Assembly (NCBI RefSeq): GCF_947496515.1
Contig: NZ_CANMDB010000001.1
Location: 310,001 to 374,000 of the forward strand
DNA from: an uncultured Roseobacter sp.
Lineage (GTDB): Bacteria; Pseudomonadota; Alphaproteobacteria; Rhodobacterales; Rhodobacteraceae
Length of the DNA: 64,000 bases
Reading direction: 5' to 3'
A program made the position numbers and the translations under genes. Positions 55,346-63,631 of the stretch are shown piece after piece. Positions within the stretch are counted from its first letter, which is position 1; every line of letters begins with the position of its first letter. The notes beneath the pieces were generated by a model, which ran no database searches, was not told the DNA's origin, and saw only the letters and a list, made by a program, of their open reading frames with translations.

Positions 55346-55997
55346 CCGTCTCTTTGACATCATCCAGATCCTGCGCGACGGCAAGCTGCACCGCGCGCAA
55401 GACATTGCGACGCGTCTGGAGGTCTCCACCCGGACGATCTACCGCGACATGGATACGCTCGTTGCCTCCGGAGTGCCTGTGGAAGGCGCGCGCGGCGTTG
55501 GCTACATGATCACCGAGGCGATCAGCTTACCGCCGCTGAACCTGACGGTGGCGGAACTGGAGGCGCTCAATCTGGGCATGGCCATCGTGGGGGAGGCCGC
55601 TGACCCAGATCTGAAAGCCGCAGCCTTGAGCCTTGCGGAAAAAGTAGACGCCGTCCTGCCGACCCAGACCATCGCCAGCGCCGATCAGTGGAAATTCGCG
55701 GTCTACCCCTTTGCTGATGCCGCACGCGGGTTCGCTCACATGCCGACGTTACGTGCGGCGATCCGGGCGCGGCAAAAGCTTCGGATCGTCTATACCTCCA
55801 AAGAGGCACGGGTGACCACCCGCACCATCCGACCGCTGCATATGGAGTATTGGGGCCGCATCTGGACGATCACATCCTGGTGCGAGTTGCGCGACGACTT
55901 TCGCGTCTTTCGGGTCGACCTGATCCAGAGCGCGGAGGCGCTGCCGGAGCTTTTCGTGGATGAGCCCGGCAAGACCCTGGCCGACTTCAAAAGCTGA
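55332..55997 (+). CDS. YafY-type WYL-domain transcriptional regulator
   Basis: This 221-residue regulator has an N-terminal HTH_11 domain (RRTDRLFDIIQILRDGKLHR, VSTRTIYRDMDTLVASG) and a C-terminal WYL domain (KLRIVYTSKEARVTTRTIR, PLHMEYWGRIWTITSWCELR). Such proteins repress neighbouring genes in response to small ligands or nucleotides. The ATG at 55332 is preferred over 55329 because the Shine-Dalgarno AGGAG ends at 55328, although both spacings are short. It overlaps the preceding gene by 14 bases. Confidence 0.9.
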   Translation: MRRTDRLFDIIQILRDGKLHRAQDIATRLEVSTRTIYRDMDTLVASGVPVEGARGVGYMITEAISLPPLNLTVAELEALNLGMAIVGEAADPDLKAAALSLAEKVDAVLPTQTIASADQWKFAVYPFADAARGFAHMPTLRAAIRARQKLRIVYTSKEARVTTRTIRPLHMEYWGRIWTITSWCELRDDFRVFRVDLIQSAEALPELFVDEPGKTLADFKS

Positions 55998-56027
55998 CGG
56001 CGCAGGATCCCAACCGGTAGGTTTACC

Positions 56028-56258
56028 TTAGCACCCAGCGGCGCGGCTGGCTGCGAGCCCGCCGCCCACGGCGCCGCCGGCGGTCAGGATGTCACGGCCA
56101 GAGCCGCCGCCCAGTTGGTTGCCCACCGCGGCACCGGCCAAAGCACCGGCGGCACCCGCGCCCGCACAGTTGAGCTGCCGTTGCTGAGCCGGGGTTTGTG
56201 CACAGGCCTGAAGCACCATCGCCGCGCCCAGAACACCCAAAATACCAAATTTTTTCAT
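56028..56258 (-). CDS. Small glycine-zipper lipoprotein
   Basis: This 76-residue protein has a lipoprotein signal (MKKFGILGVLGAAMVLQAC) and then a glycine-zipper region (CAGAGAAGALAGAAVGNQLG, TAGGAVGGGLAASRAAGC) of the YMGG/OmpA-like membrane-inserting type. GAGGACAAG precedes the ATG at 56258. It is probably an outer-membrane lipoprotein. The longer in-frame reading to 56492 is rejected. The tail ends in Cys. Confidence 0.82.
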   Translation of the reverse strand: MKKFGILGVLGAAMVLQACAQTPAQQRQLNCAGAGAAGALAGAAVGNQLGGGSGRDILTAGGAVGGGLAASRAAGC

Positions 56259-56588
56259 CGTACTTGTCCTCTTTTGACACAAGGCTGGCCGCGAGATACG
56301 ACCTCTGCCCAAGCGCATAACGCACGAAATGCAAAAATAGTCCAAACGGTAGGAAAGAATCCGCCGGTTCCCCTGCTCGAGCCATCCAGGCTCGTCGATT
56401 TCGCGGGCCGTCAACCTCACAAACCAACCGTGAAAAAATTGATGGTGTTCACGCTTCTGCATTAGCGGCGTGTAGGTCCCGTGCGCTTCCATTTGGAAAA
56501 TCGCCCTCCAGACCGAGCGAGATTCCCTCAGCCGACTGATGGCAAAGCATAGGCCTGCGCAGCAATTCAGAACCGGTAGTTACCGACC
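56259..56588. other. Intergenic region upstream of the glycine-zipper lipoprotein
   Basis: This 330-base gap lies between the lipoprotein start and the end of the frameshifted Lin0512 gene, both on the minus strand. It should contain the lipoprotein promoter. One small hairpin (CGAGCC and GGCTCG around ATCCA, near 56380) is visible. No coding frame is supported. Confidence 0.55.
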
Positions 56589-56947
56589 TCAGCGACGAAG
56601 TCGCCAACCGGTCTGCGGCGGCAGGAACGCCTCTACGCTGGCCTGCGCAATGACGATCGGATCGCCCGTCTCCGTGCCCACGTTCAGCCCGCCCTTGACC
56701 ACGCGCACTTCGGCACGCCCGCGTGGCAGCGTGGCGACCAAGGCCGCCACCTCCACGGCACCCGGGCCTGCACGCCCACCGTCACCTGCACGCGCATCGC
56801 GTCGTGGGACAGATCCACCGTGCCGAAGAGCGGTAGCGATGAATGCCGAAACGCATCCTCAATCGCGCGTTTGGCGGCTTTGGTATAATCCTGCCCATGC
56901 AGATCATTGCCCATGCCCATCTCGATGATCAGACGTTGTTCAGCCAT
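56589..56947 (-). pseudogene. Lin0512-family paralogue broken by a single-base deletion
   Basis: The first frame from ATG 56947 encodes MAEQRLIIEMGMGNDLHG and QDYTKAAKRAIEDAFRHSSL up to VQVTVGVQ. It then shifts at GGCCCGGG (56761-56768). The other frame continues with PGAVEVAALVATLPRGRAEV and VVKGGLNVGTETGDPIVIAQ, ending at 56589. Aligned with the intact paralogue upstream (VGVQQPDAVDV), one base is missing. The intact product would be about 119 residues. Sequencing error is possible. The start overlaps the stop of the intact paralogue by 8 bases. Confidence 0.8.
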
Positions 56948-57290
56948 CCGCCCGCTCCATGTCAAAGCCGACCGTCAACGCCACGTTGGCCATGATCGTC
57001 GGGTTTCCCTCGCCCTCTGGCCGTGCAATGTCGAGGCCGCCGTGGCTCACATGCACTTGCGCCTGACCATAGGGGAAGACCTTCAGGACCTCCGTCACAT
57101 CGACAGCATCGGGTTGTTGCACACCGATATCCACGCGGATCTGCATGTCCGTCTTCTCGAACCCGAAAAGCTCTGCAAGGTTGATCGAGTTGTGCCAGAG
57201 CGCGTCCTTGATGCCGCGCACCGCTGCCTGCGTGTAGTCGCCCCGCCGCAGCGAGGTCCCCATCCCGAACTCTACCAGCAGTCGCGTCAT
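56940..57290 (-). CDS. Lin0512 family protein
   Basis: This 116-residue protein of the Lin0512 family (unknown function) has the typical start MTRLLVEFGMGTSLRRGDYT and the QAAVRGIKDALWHNSI helix, with QIRVDIGVQQPDAVDV and ANVALTVGFDM later. The ATG at 57290 is chosen for the family N-terminus; a longer reading to 57356 is not conserved. It follows the ABC ATPase by 20 bases and overlaps a second paralogue, so the two probably work together, perhaps as a heteromer. Confidence 0.85.
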   Translation of the reverse strand: MTRLLVEFGMGTSLRRGDYTQAAVRGIKDALWHNSINLAELFGFEKTDMQIRVDIGVQQPDAVDVTEVLKVFPYGQAQVHVSHGGLDIARPEGEGNPTIMANVALTVGFDMERADG

Positions 57291-57310
57291 CCCGTTCTCC
57301 CCTTCAAGGC

Positions 57311-58393
57311 TCAGACCTCGAACACAAAGCATCTGTCGCGGCGCACGGTCAACCACATCACCGTGCCCGGCTTGGGCAGGAAGACATTGGGGATCGTGGC
57401 ACGCAGGGTGGAGCCGTCATAGTCCATGCGGAACTCGATCAGGCTTTCGTTGCCCATGAACCGCGCGCGCTGCACGACGCCACGCGCCGCGGTGCCGTCG
57501 GTGGCGGTCGGGCGTGGCCCGGTGCCGTTTCGGTCGAAGTCGATCCGCAGATGCTGCGGGCGAAAGACGATGTCCACATCGGTACCGTCCGCGACCCCGG
57601 GGGCCAGAAACTGGCCAAAGGCTGTGTCGGCCAGCGCCCCTTCGACCCGCGCGCGCAGGCTGTTGGTGTCGGAGAAGAACGAGACTGCCGCGCGGTCCAC
57701 TGGACGCGTATAGACATTATAAGGCGCGCCCATCTGGACGATCCGCCCGTCGCGCATCAGCGCAATCTCATCGGCCATCCGCATCGCTTCCTCAGGCTCG
57801 TGGGTCACGAGCAGCACGGCGGTGCCTTCCTCCTTGAGGATGGTCAGCGTCTCGTCCCGGATCCCGTCGCGCAACCGGTTGTCGAGGCCGGAGAAAGGCT
57901 CATCCATCAGCATGATCTTGGGGCGCGGTGCGAGCGCACGGGCCAGCGCGACGCGCTGTTGCTCGCCCCCCGACAGCTGATGCGGATAACCGTCGATGAA
58001 GCGCATCAGATCGACCCGTTTCAGCAACTCTTCCACCCGCGCGCGGCGCGCGGCGCGGCTGCTTTTCTTGAGGCCGAACGCCACGTTGTCCGCCACGCTC
58101 AAGTGCGGAAAAAGCGCGAAGTCCTGGAACATCAACCCGATCTCACGCTGCTCGGGCGGCAGGCGAAAGATCGTGTCGCAGACCAGATGCCCGTCCACAT
58201 GGATCTCGCCGCTATCCTGCATCTCCACGCCCGCGATCATCCGCAGGGTGGTGGATTTGCCGCAGCCCGAGGGGCCGAGCAGGCAGGTCACCTGCCCTGG
58301 CTGGATGGCAAAACTGACGTCATCAACGACCGGACGGCCGGCAAAGCTGCGCCGCAGTTGCCTGACTTCAAGCCGGGGGGGATCGGTGCTCAT
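57311..58393 (-). CDS. ABC transporter ATPase, FbpC/PotA-like
   Basis: This 360-residue ATPase has Walker A LLGPSGCGKSTTLRMIAGVE, Q-loop IGLMFQDFALFPHLSV, signature LSGGEQQRVALARALA, Walker B IMLMDEPFSGLDNRLRD and H-loop LLVTHEPEEAMRMADE, followed by a TOBE-like C-terminal domain (DIVFRPQHLRIDF). Similar ATPases serve ferric ion, polyamine or thiamine importers. No permease or binding protein is adjacent, so it may serve a transporter encoded elsewhere. The ATG at 58393 has no clear Shine-Dalgarno. A TTG at 58417 is the alternative. Confidence 0.88.
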   Translation of the reverse strand: MSTDPPRLEVRQLRRSFAGRPVVDDVSFAIQPGQVTCLLGPSGCGKSTTLRMIAGVEMQDSGEIHVDGHLVCDTIFRLPPEQREIGLMFQDFALFPHLSVADNVAFGLKKSSRAARRARVEELLKRVDLMRFIDGYPHQLSGGEQQRVALARALAPRPKIMLMDEPFSGLDNRLRDGIRDETLTILKEEGTAVLLVTHEPEEAMRMADEIALMRDGRIVQMGAPYNVYTRPVDRAAVSFFSDTNSLRARVEGALADTAFGQFLAPGVADGTDVDIVFRPQHLRIDFDRNGTGPRPTATDGTAARGVVQRARFMGNESLIEFRMDYDGSTLRATIPNVFLPKPGTVMWLTVRRDRCFVFEV

Positions 58394-58447
58394 GGCAGTG
58401 TTCAAAGAGGCGTCCAAATCCGATAGAATTCATCGGGAAAGGGGCTA

Positions 58448-59806
58448 TCAGCCCTTCCGTGCCCCTGCAAGCACCGCCGCACTGCCCGTCAAAAGAACCA
58501 ACACGCAGATCAGCAGAAGCTGTTCGTATTTATGCCCTTCCGGCAGCACGGCCGCGACGGTAGGCCAGCTCCGCGCAAAGTAGGTGAAAGCGCCCAGCAG
58601 GGCCGCCCCATAGGCCACCAGATAGGACCACAGCGGCAGCGCCCGCCCACCCATGAGCCCCACTAACAGCACCGGGGCGAGGAACATTGACGCCGTGCCG
58701 CTGACAGCGACCGCATCAAAGAGCGTGGCATTGCCCCAGAGCGTCAGCACAACCCCCAGCACCATGACCACGGCCATCACACCGCGCCCGCCCGTCAGGC
58801 TGCGCGCGGCGAGGCCCAGCTCCTCCACCCCCAGCCGTGCGGCGGACGCCAGCGCCGAATCGATTGTGCTCAACGCCGAGACCAGCAGCGAGATCATCAG
58901 CAGCATAAAGACCCAAGGCGGGAACATGCCTGCCCATGTGCCAATCAGTTCCGTGTCATAGGCAGCTTCGAGCAGCCCCGCCTGAATGCCAAAGAACCCA
59001 AAGGCGATGATGCACAGGGTCGAGATCCAGAAGGCATGCAGGAAAGACCGGCGCGTGGTCTCGGGGTCGGCCAGAAAGCCGCGGTCCATCATGACCGGAT
59101 CATGTGCCGGGTAGGAAAACACCTGCAATGCGGCGACCGCCAGCAAGACCCAGCCGTTGTAAGGCCCCGACACACCGGGCGCCGTGAGAACCGCGCCCCA
59201 TGAAAAGCCGGGCGAGAAGACCAGCGCGCCGAAGGCCAGCAGCAGGGCGATCAGGAACAGCACCATCTGCACGACATCCGTGCGCAGCGCCGCACTCAGC
59301 CCGCCCCAGGCGGAGTAGGCAAAGCCGAGCGTTGCGACGATCACGATGGCCAGCGTGCCACCCCCGCCCGATACCGCATCGAAGATCAGCCCGACCACCA
59401 GCAGGTTGGCGAAGACCTCTGACAGCAGCCGCAGGCCAATCACGACGTTATAGGTGCCCTGCCCCGCACGACCGAACCGCGCGCCGAGCCACTCCTGCAC
59501 CGACCCGGCACCCGCCCGCCGCAGATGCGCCACGATCAATCCGCCGGTGAGAAAGGAGCCATAGTAGGCGGCGTAAGCCAACGTGCCCGCGATCCCGTAG
59601 TAGTAGCCCAGTATGGCGGCATTCATCAGCGAGCGGGCAAAGATCCAGGTGGTCACCTGGCTCAGCACCAGCGTCCAGAGGCCGGGCGCGCAACCGGTCA
59701 CACTTTGGCCGCCAAAGAACCCCTCCACCGTGGCGCGGCGGGGTGCGGCGATCAGGCTCACCCCGATGACGGCTATGAAAAGGATAACGAGAACAGCGGT
59801 TTGCAT
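58448..59806 (-). CDS. Sodium:solute symporter family protein
   Basis: This 452-residue SSS-family transporter has about 12-13 hydrophobic helices. Landmarks: LWTLVLSQVTTWIFARSLMN, LGFAYSAWGGLSAALRTDV, and YPAHDPVMMDRGFLADPETT; the SALSTIDSALASAARLG motif is typical of sodium-coupled uptake. Substrate is unknown. The ATG at 59806 is chosen because the preceding residues of a longer frame are cysteine-rich and unlike the family. It ends 54 bases before the ABC ATPase gene and is probably in the same transcript. Confidence 0.88.
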   Translation of the reverse strand: MQTAVLVILFIAVIGVSLIAAPRRATVEGFFGGQSVTGCAPGLWTLVLSQVTTWIFARSLMNAAILGYYYGIAGTLAYAAYYGSFLTGGLIVAHLRRAGAGSVQEWLGARFGRAGQGTYNVVIGLRLLSEVFANLLVVGLIFDAVSGGGGTLAIVIVATLGFAYSAWGGLSAALRTDVVQMVLFLIALLLAFGALVFSPGFSWGAVLTAPGVSGPYNGWVLLAVAALQVFSYPAHDPVMMDRGFLADPETTRRSFLHAFWISTLCIIAFGFFGIQAGLLEAAYDTELIGTWAGMFPPWVFMLLMISLLVSALSTIDSALASAARLGVEELGLAARSLTGGRGVMAVVMVLGVVLTLWGNATLFDAVAVSGTASMFLAPVLLVGLMGGRALPLWSYLVAYGAALLGAFTYFARSWPTVAAVLPEGHKYEQLLLICVLVLLTGSAAVLAGARKG

Positions 59807-59910
59807 CTGACGGGGCCTTTCCCTGCAAAGGTTGCAGATCGGGCTAGCGCAGGCCGCGCAGAAGTACCAGAGCACCGCGGCCCGCTGTCAGAAATGTGAT
59901 GCCAAGGCGA

Positions 59911-60690
59911 TCAGATCGTCGCGTTGATGGCCCCGCCGTCACACAGAAGGTTCTGCCCCACGATGAAGCCCGCGTGCTGCGAGCAGAGAAACGCGCATGC
60001 CGCCCCGAACTCCGCCGCGGTGCCATACCGGCCCGCGGGGATCGTGGCACAGCGCCGGGCGCGTGCTTCTTCGAGCGTGATGCTGTCACGTTTCACCACC
60101 GCACCGTCGAGCGCATCGGCCCGGTCGGTGGCATGGATGCCGGGCAGCAGGTTGTTGATGGTCACGCCCGAGCCCGCGACCTGACGGCTGGTGCCCGCCA
60201 CGTAGCCCGTGAGCCCGGTACGCGCTGCGTTGCTCAGCCCCAGCTGCGGGATCGGTGCCTTGACGGACCCGGAGGTGATGTTGACGACCCGGCCCCAGCC
60301 GCGGTCCATCATGCCGGGTACCAAAGCTTTGATCAGCGCGACGGGCGTCAGCATGTTGGCGTCCAGAGCGGCGATGAAATCATCCCGGTCCCAATCCTTC
60401 CAGACACCGGGGGGCGGGCCGCCCGCGTTGGTGATCAGGATGTCCACATCGCCCGCGGCTGCCAGCAGGGCCCCGCGCCCGCCCTCGGAGGTGACATCGG
60501 CGGTGACGGTCTCGACACTGATACCGTGGGTCGTGCGGATCGTCTCCGCCGCGCTCTCCAGTGCCCCAGAGCCGCGTGCGTTCATCACCAGATGGCAGCC
60601 CGCTTCCGCCAGCGCCTCTGCACAGCCAAGGCCCAACCCCTTGGACGACGCACAGACAAGCGCGCGTTTACCCTTAATCCCCAAATCCAT
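59911..60690 (-). CDS. SDR-family oxidoreductase with degenerate active site
   Basis: This 259-residue SDR has the cofactor motif GKRALVCASSKGLGLGCAEA and the NAG motif ILITNAGGPPPGVWKDWD. The catalytic region reads VVNITSGSVKAPIPQLGLSN followed by AARTGLTGYVAG: the Ser is kept but the Tyr and Lys of YxxxK are replaced. This is a known variant of the beta-ketoacyl-reductase-like SDR subgroup, whose activity is uncertain. It is first in the minus-strand run with the SSS transporter, ABC ATPase and Lin0512 genes. Confidence 0.88.
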   Translation of the reverse strand: MDLGIKGKRALVCASSKGLGLGCAEALAEAGCHLVMNARGSGALESAAETIRTTHGISVETVTADVTSEGGRGALLAAAGDVDILITNAGGPPPGVWKDWDRDDFIAALDANMLTPVALIKALVPGMMDRGWGRVVNITSGSVKAPIPQLGLSNAARTGLTGYVAGTSRQVAGSGVTINNLLPGIHATDRADALDGAVVKRDSITLEEARARRCATIPAGRYGTAAEFGAACAFLCSQHAGFIVGQNLLCDGGAINATI

Positions 60691-60821
60691 GTCACACTCC
60701 GCAAATGATTCATGACCTGCCTAGCACCCCGGGCCCGGTCAAGACCAGCCACCGTTGACCGATCCGACCCGCATCCCTAGACTAAGCTACTGATAATCCA
60801 CATGACACTGCACCAGACCCG

Positions 60822-61802
60822 ATGACCCACGCGCCAATATGTCAAACCGTCCACGCCTTTGCGGCGGCGGATCTGTTTGTCCGTTCGGGTGCCAACGAGG
60901 GGGACGCGCTGCACACCAGCGACACTCTCAGCCTGGGCGACCTTTACCGGCTGAAGCCGCACGCCCAGTTGCAGCAGCTCGCCTTTCGCGGAGACGACGC
61001 GGGCGCGTCAAGCATCAGCACACCGTCCGCGCCGGGCCAGCCCGGCGTTCGGCTCACACCCGATGCGATCCTGACACTGATGTCGCAAAAAGCACCCGCA
61101 GCCGAGGTTGTGGTGCTGACAGACGGCGCAGGCACCGTTTATGCGCTGCCGCTCTCGCCTCTGCAGAGCCGGGTAGACTACCAGCTTGTTGGCATTGAGC
61201 GGGAGGCTGCGGCGGAGAGGCTTGCGCAGGCGGCCTGCGTTTCCTTCACCCGTGGTACGCGCATCACGCTGGCATCCGGCAAACAGGTGCCGGTTGAGCA
61301 ACTGACCCCCGGCGATGCGGTCCTGACCCGCGACGACGGGGTGCAGCCTCTGCGATGGATCGGGCATAGCACGGTGCGGGCCACCGGCGCATTGGCCCCG
61401 GTCCGCTTGCGTCAGGGCGCGCTCAACAACGCGCGGGATCTTGTCGTCAGCCCCGGGCACCGGCTCTTTATCCACCAGCGCAGCGATGGGCTGGCGCTCG
61501 GACGGCGGGATCTGACGGTCAAGGCAGTTCAACTGGTGAACGGCACCACGGTGACGCGGGCACGGGGCGGTTTTGTCGATTATTTCCAGCTGCTTTTTGA
61601 CCGGCACCAGATCATCTATGCCGAAGGCATTGCGGTCGAGACGATGTTTGTCGATGCCCGTACCGCAACACTGCTGCCAGCCGATCTGGCAGCTGGTGCG
61701 ACCACGGCGGATGACCGCAGGCTGGCCCGCCTCGATGTGCCCGCGGACCGGCTCGACCGGCCCGACGCGACAGATGTTCTGCGCCGCGCATCGCTGCGCT
61801 GA
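60822..61802 (+). CDS. Hint (Hedgehog/intein) domain protein
   Basis: This 326-residue protein carries a Hint domain at about residues 140-285: ACVSFTRGTRITLASGKQVP starts it with the conserved Cys, then VEQLTPGDAVLTRDDGVQPL, SPGHRLFIHQ and DYFQLLFDRHQIIYAEGIAV. Rhodobacterales encode many such proteins, often attached to adhesin-like modules. The N-terminal 130 residues are not recognised. No signal peptide is seen. It lies 48 bases before prfC on the same strand. Autoprocessing is possible but unproven. Confidence 0.85.
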   Translation: MTHAPICQTVHAFAAADLFVRSGANEGDALHTSDTLSLGDLYRLKPHAQLQQLAFRGDDAGASSISTPSAPGQPGVRLTPDAILTLMSQKAPAAEVVVLTDGAGTVYALPLSPLQSRVDYQLVGIEREAAAERLAQAACVSFTRGTRITLASGKQVPVEQLTPGDAVLTRDDGVQPLRWIGHSTVRATGALAPVRLRQGALNNARDLVVSPGHRLFIHQRSDGLALGRRDLTVKAVQLVNGTTVTRARGGFVDYFQLLFDRHQIIYAEGIAVETMFVDARTATLLPADLAAGATTADDRRLARLDVPADRLDRPDATDVLRRASLR

Positions 61803-61850
61803 GCCAAGGCATGCTTGCCGCCCGCGCCCGGTCTCGCTATAGCGGCGCTC

Positions 61851-63458
61851 ATGTTGGACAGCCCCCAGAACCGCGCCGAACTGCCCGCCGAGATTGCGCG
61901 CCGTCGGACCTTTGCGATCATCAGTCACCCCGACGCCGGCAAGACCACGCTGACGGAGAAGTTTCTGCTCTTCGGCGGGGCCATCCAGATGGCAGGACAG
62001 GTGCGCGCCAAGGGCGAGGCGCGGCGCACGCGCTCTGACTTCATGGCGATGGAGAAGGATCGAGGCATTTCTGTCTCCGCCTCCGCCATGTCCTTTGATT
62101 TCCGGGAGTATCGCTTCAATCTGGTGGACACGCCGGGGCACTCCGATTTCTCCGAAGACACCTACCGGACGCTGACGGCGGTCGACGCTGCGGTCATGGT
62201 GATCGACGGTGCCAAGGGCGTCGAGAGCCAGACCCAGAAGCTCTTTGAGGTCTGCCGCATGCGCGACCTGCCGATTCTGACCTTCTGTAACAAGATGGAC
62301 CGCGAAAGCCGCGACGTCTTTGAGATCATCGACGAGATCCAGGAAAACCTGGCCATCGACGTGACCCCCGCCAGCTGGCCCATCGGGGTCGGGCGTGATT
62401 TTGTTGGCTGCTATGATATGTTGCGCGACCGGCTGGAGCTGATGGACCGCGCCGACCGCAACCGCGTCGCTGAAAGCATCGAGATCGCGGGGCTAGATGA
62501 TCCGAAACTGGCCGAGCACGTGCCGGCCGAGCTGCTGGAGAAACTGCGCGAGGATCTGGAAATGGCGCGCGAGCTGCTGCCACCGCTCGACCGGGCCGCT
62601 ATGCACGAGGGTTCGCTTACGCCCATCTGGTTCGGCTCCGCGATCAATTCCTTTGGTGTAAAGGAATTGATGGACGGCATCGCCACCTACGGGCCCGAGC
62701 CGCAGATCCAGTCCGCCCAGCCCCGGCAGATCCTGCCGGAGGAAAAGAAGGTCGCCGGTTTCGTCTTCAAGGTGCAGGCCAATATGGACCCCAAGCACCG
62801 CGACCGCGTAGCCTTTGTTCGCCTGGCCTCAGGGCATTTTGAGCGTGGCATGAAACTGACCCACGTGCGGTCCAAAAAACCCATGTCGATCACCAACCCG
62901 GTGATGTTCCTGGCCAGTGACCGTGAACTGGCGGAGGAAGCCTGGGCGGGCGATATTATCGGCATTCCCAACCACGGCCAGCTGCGCATAGGCGATACGT
63001 TGACCGAAGGCGAGGCGATACGTGTCACGGGCATCCCCTCCTTCGCGCCTGAGCTTTTGCAGGGCGTGCGCGCTGGTGATCCGATGAAGGCCAAACACCT
63101 CGAAAAAGCGCTTATGCAATTTGCCGAGGAAGGTGCTGCAAAGGTCTTCAAGCCTGCCATCGGGTCAGGTTTCGTTGTCGGCGTCGTCGGCCAGCTGCAA
63201 TTCGAAGTGCTGGCCAGCCGGATCGAGCTTGAGTACGGGCTGCCCGTGCGCTTCGAGGCCTCGCAGTTCACCTCCGCCCGCTGGGTCACGGGCGACAAGC
63301 AAGCCATTGATACTTTTGCGGAAAAGAACAAGCAGCATATCTCGCATGATCATGACGGCGACATCGTTTACCTCACGCGGCTGCAATGGGACATTGACCG
63401 CATCGCTCGTGATCATCCGGGCGTCACGCTCAGCGCTACCAAGGAAATGATGGCCTGA
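61851..63458 (+). CDS. prfC: Peptide chain release factor 3
   Basis: This 535-residue translational GTPase recycles RF1/RF2 after peptide release. G motifs: FAIISHPDAGKTTLTEKFLL (G1), DTPGHSDFSEDTYRTLTAVD (G3) and TFCNKMDRESRDVFE (G4). The later RF3-specific domain has FVFKVQANMDPKHRDRVAF. The ATG at 61851 gives the normal N-terminus MLDSPQNRAELPAEIARRRT. A longer frame to 61815 is not conserved. Confidence 0.96.
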   Translation: MLDSPQNRAELPAEIARRRTFAIISHPDAGKTTLTEKFLLFGGAIQMAGQVRAKGEARRTRSDFMAMEKDRGISVSASAMSFDFREYRFNLVDTPGHSDFSEDTYRTLTAVDAAVMVIDGAKGVESQTQKLFEVCRMRDLPILTFCNKMDRESRDVFEIIDEIQENLAIDVTPASWPIGVGRDFVGCYDMLRDRLELMDRADRNRVAESIEIAGLDDPKLAEHVPAELLEKLREDLEMARELLPPLDRAAMHEGSLTPIWFGSAINSFGVKELMDGIATYGPEPQIQSAQPRQILPEEKKVAGFVFKVQANMDPKHRDRVAFVRLASGHFERGMKLTHVRSKKPMSITNPVMFLASDRELAEEAWAGDIIGIPNHGQLRIGDTLTEGEAIRVTGIPSFAPELLQGVRAGDPMKAKHLEKALMQFAEEGAAKVFKPAIGSGFVVGVVGQLQFEVLASRIELEYGLPVRFEASQFTSARWVTGDKQAIDTFAEKNKQHISHDHDGDIVYLTRLQWDIDRIARDHPGVTLSATKEMMA

Positions 63459-63504
63459 ACGGCGTACGGCACGCGCGTCACTCATCATGCGACACTGCAT
63501 CTGT

Positions 63505-63533
63505 TTGACGCTGGCCGCCCATGTTGTTATGGA
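63505..63533 (+). promoter_or_regulatory. Candidate sigma-70 promoter for the DEAD-box helicase
   Basis: TTGACG at 63505-63510 and TATGGA at 63528-63533 are separated by 17 bases in the 173-base gap before the helicase gene. The -35 is a 5/6 match and the -10 is weak. A roughly 90-base leader would result. Confidence 0.35.
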
Positions 63534-63608
63534 CGCGCATCGTGTCGCGGCGAGGTGCCGCCACTTGGGCCATTCGGGCCGACACGCTTGCTGCTGCGGG
63601 CCAAGAAA

Positions 63609-63629
63609 GTGTCCGCAAATATCGGACAC
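63609..63629 (+). promoter_or_regulatory. Leader hairpin overlapping the helicase ribosome-binding site
   Basis: GTGTCCG pairs with CGGACAC across a 7-base CAAATAT loop, ending 2 bases before the helicase ATG. The right arm contains the GGA that would act as Shine-Dalgarno, so the hairpin would mask it. DEAD-box helicases are often cold-regulated, which makes temperature-dependent control conceivable. It could instead be a DNA operator. Confidence 0.4.
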
Positions 63630-63631
63630 AT

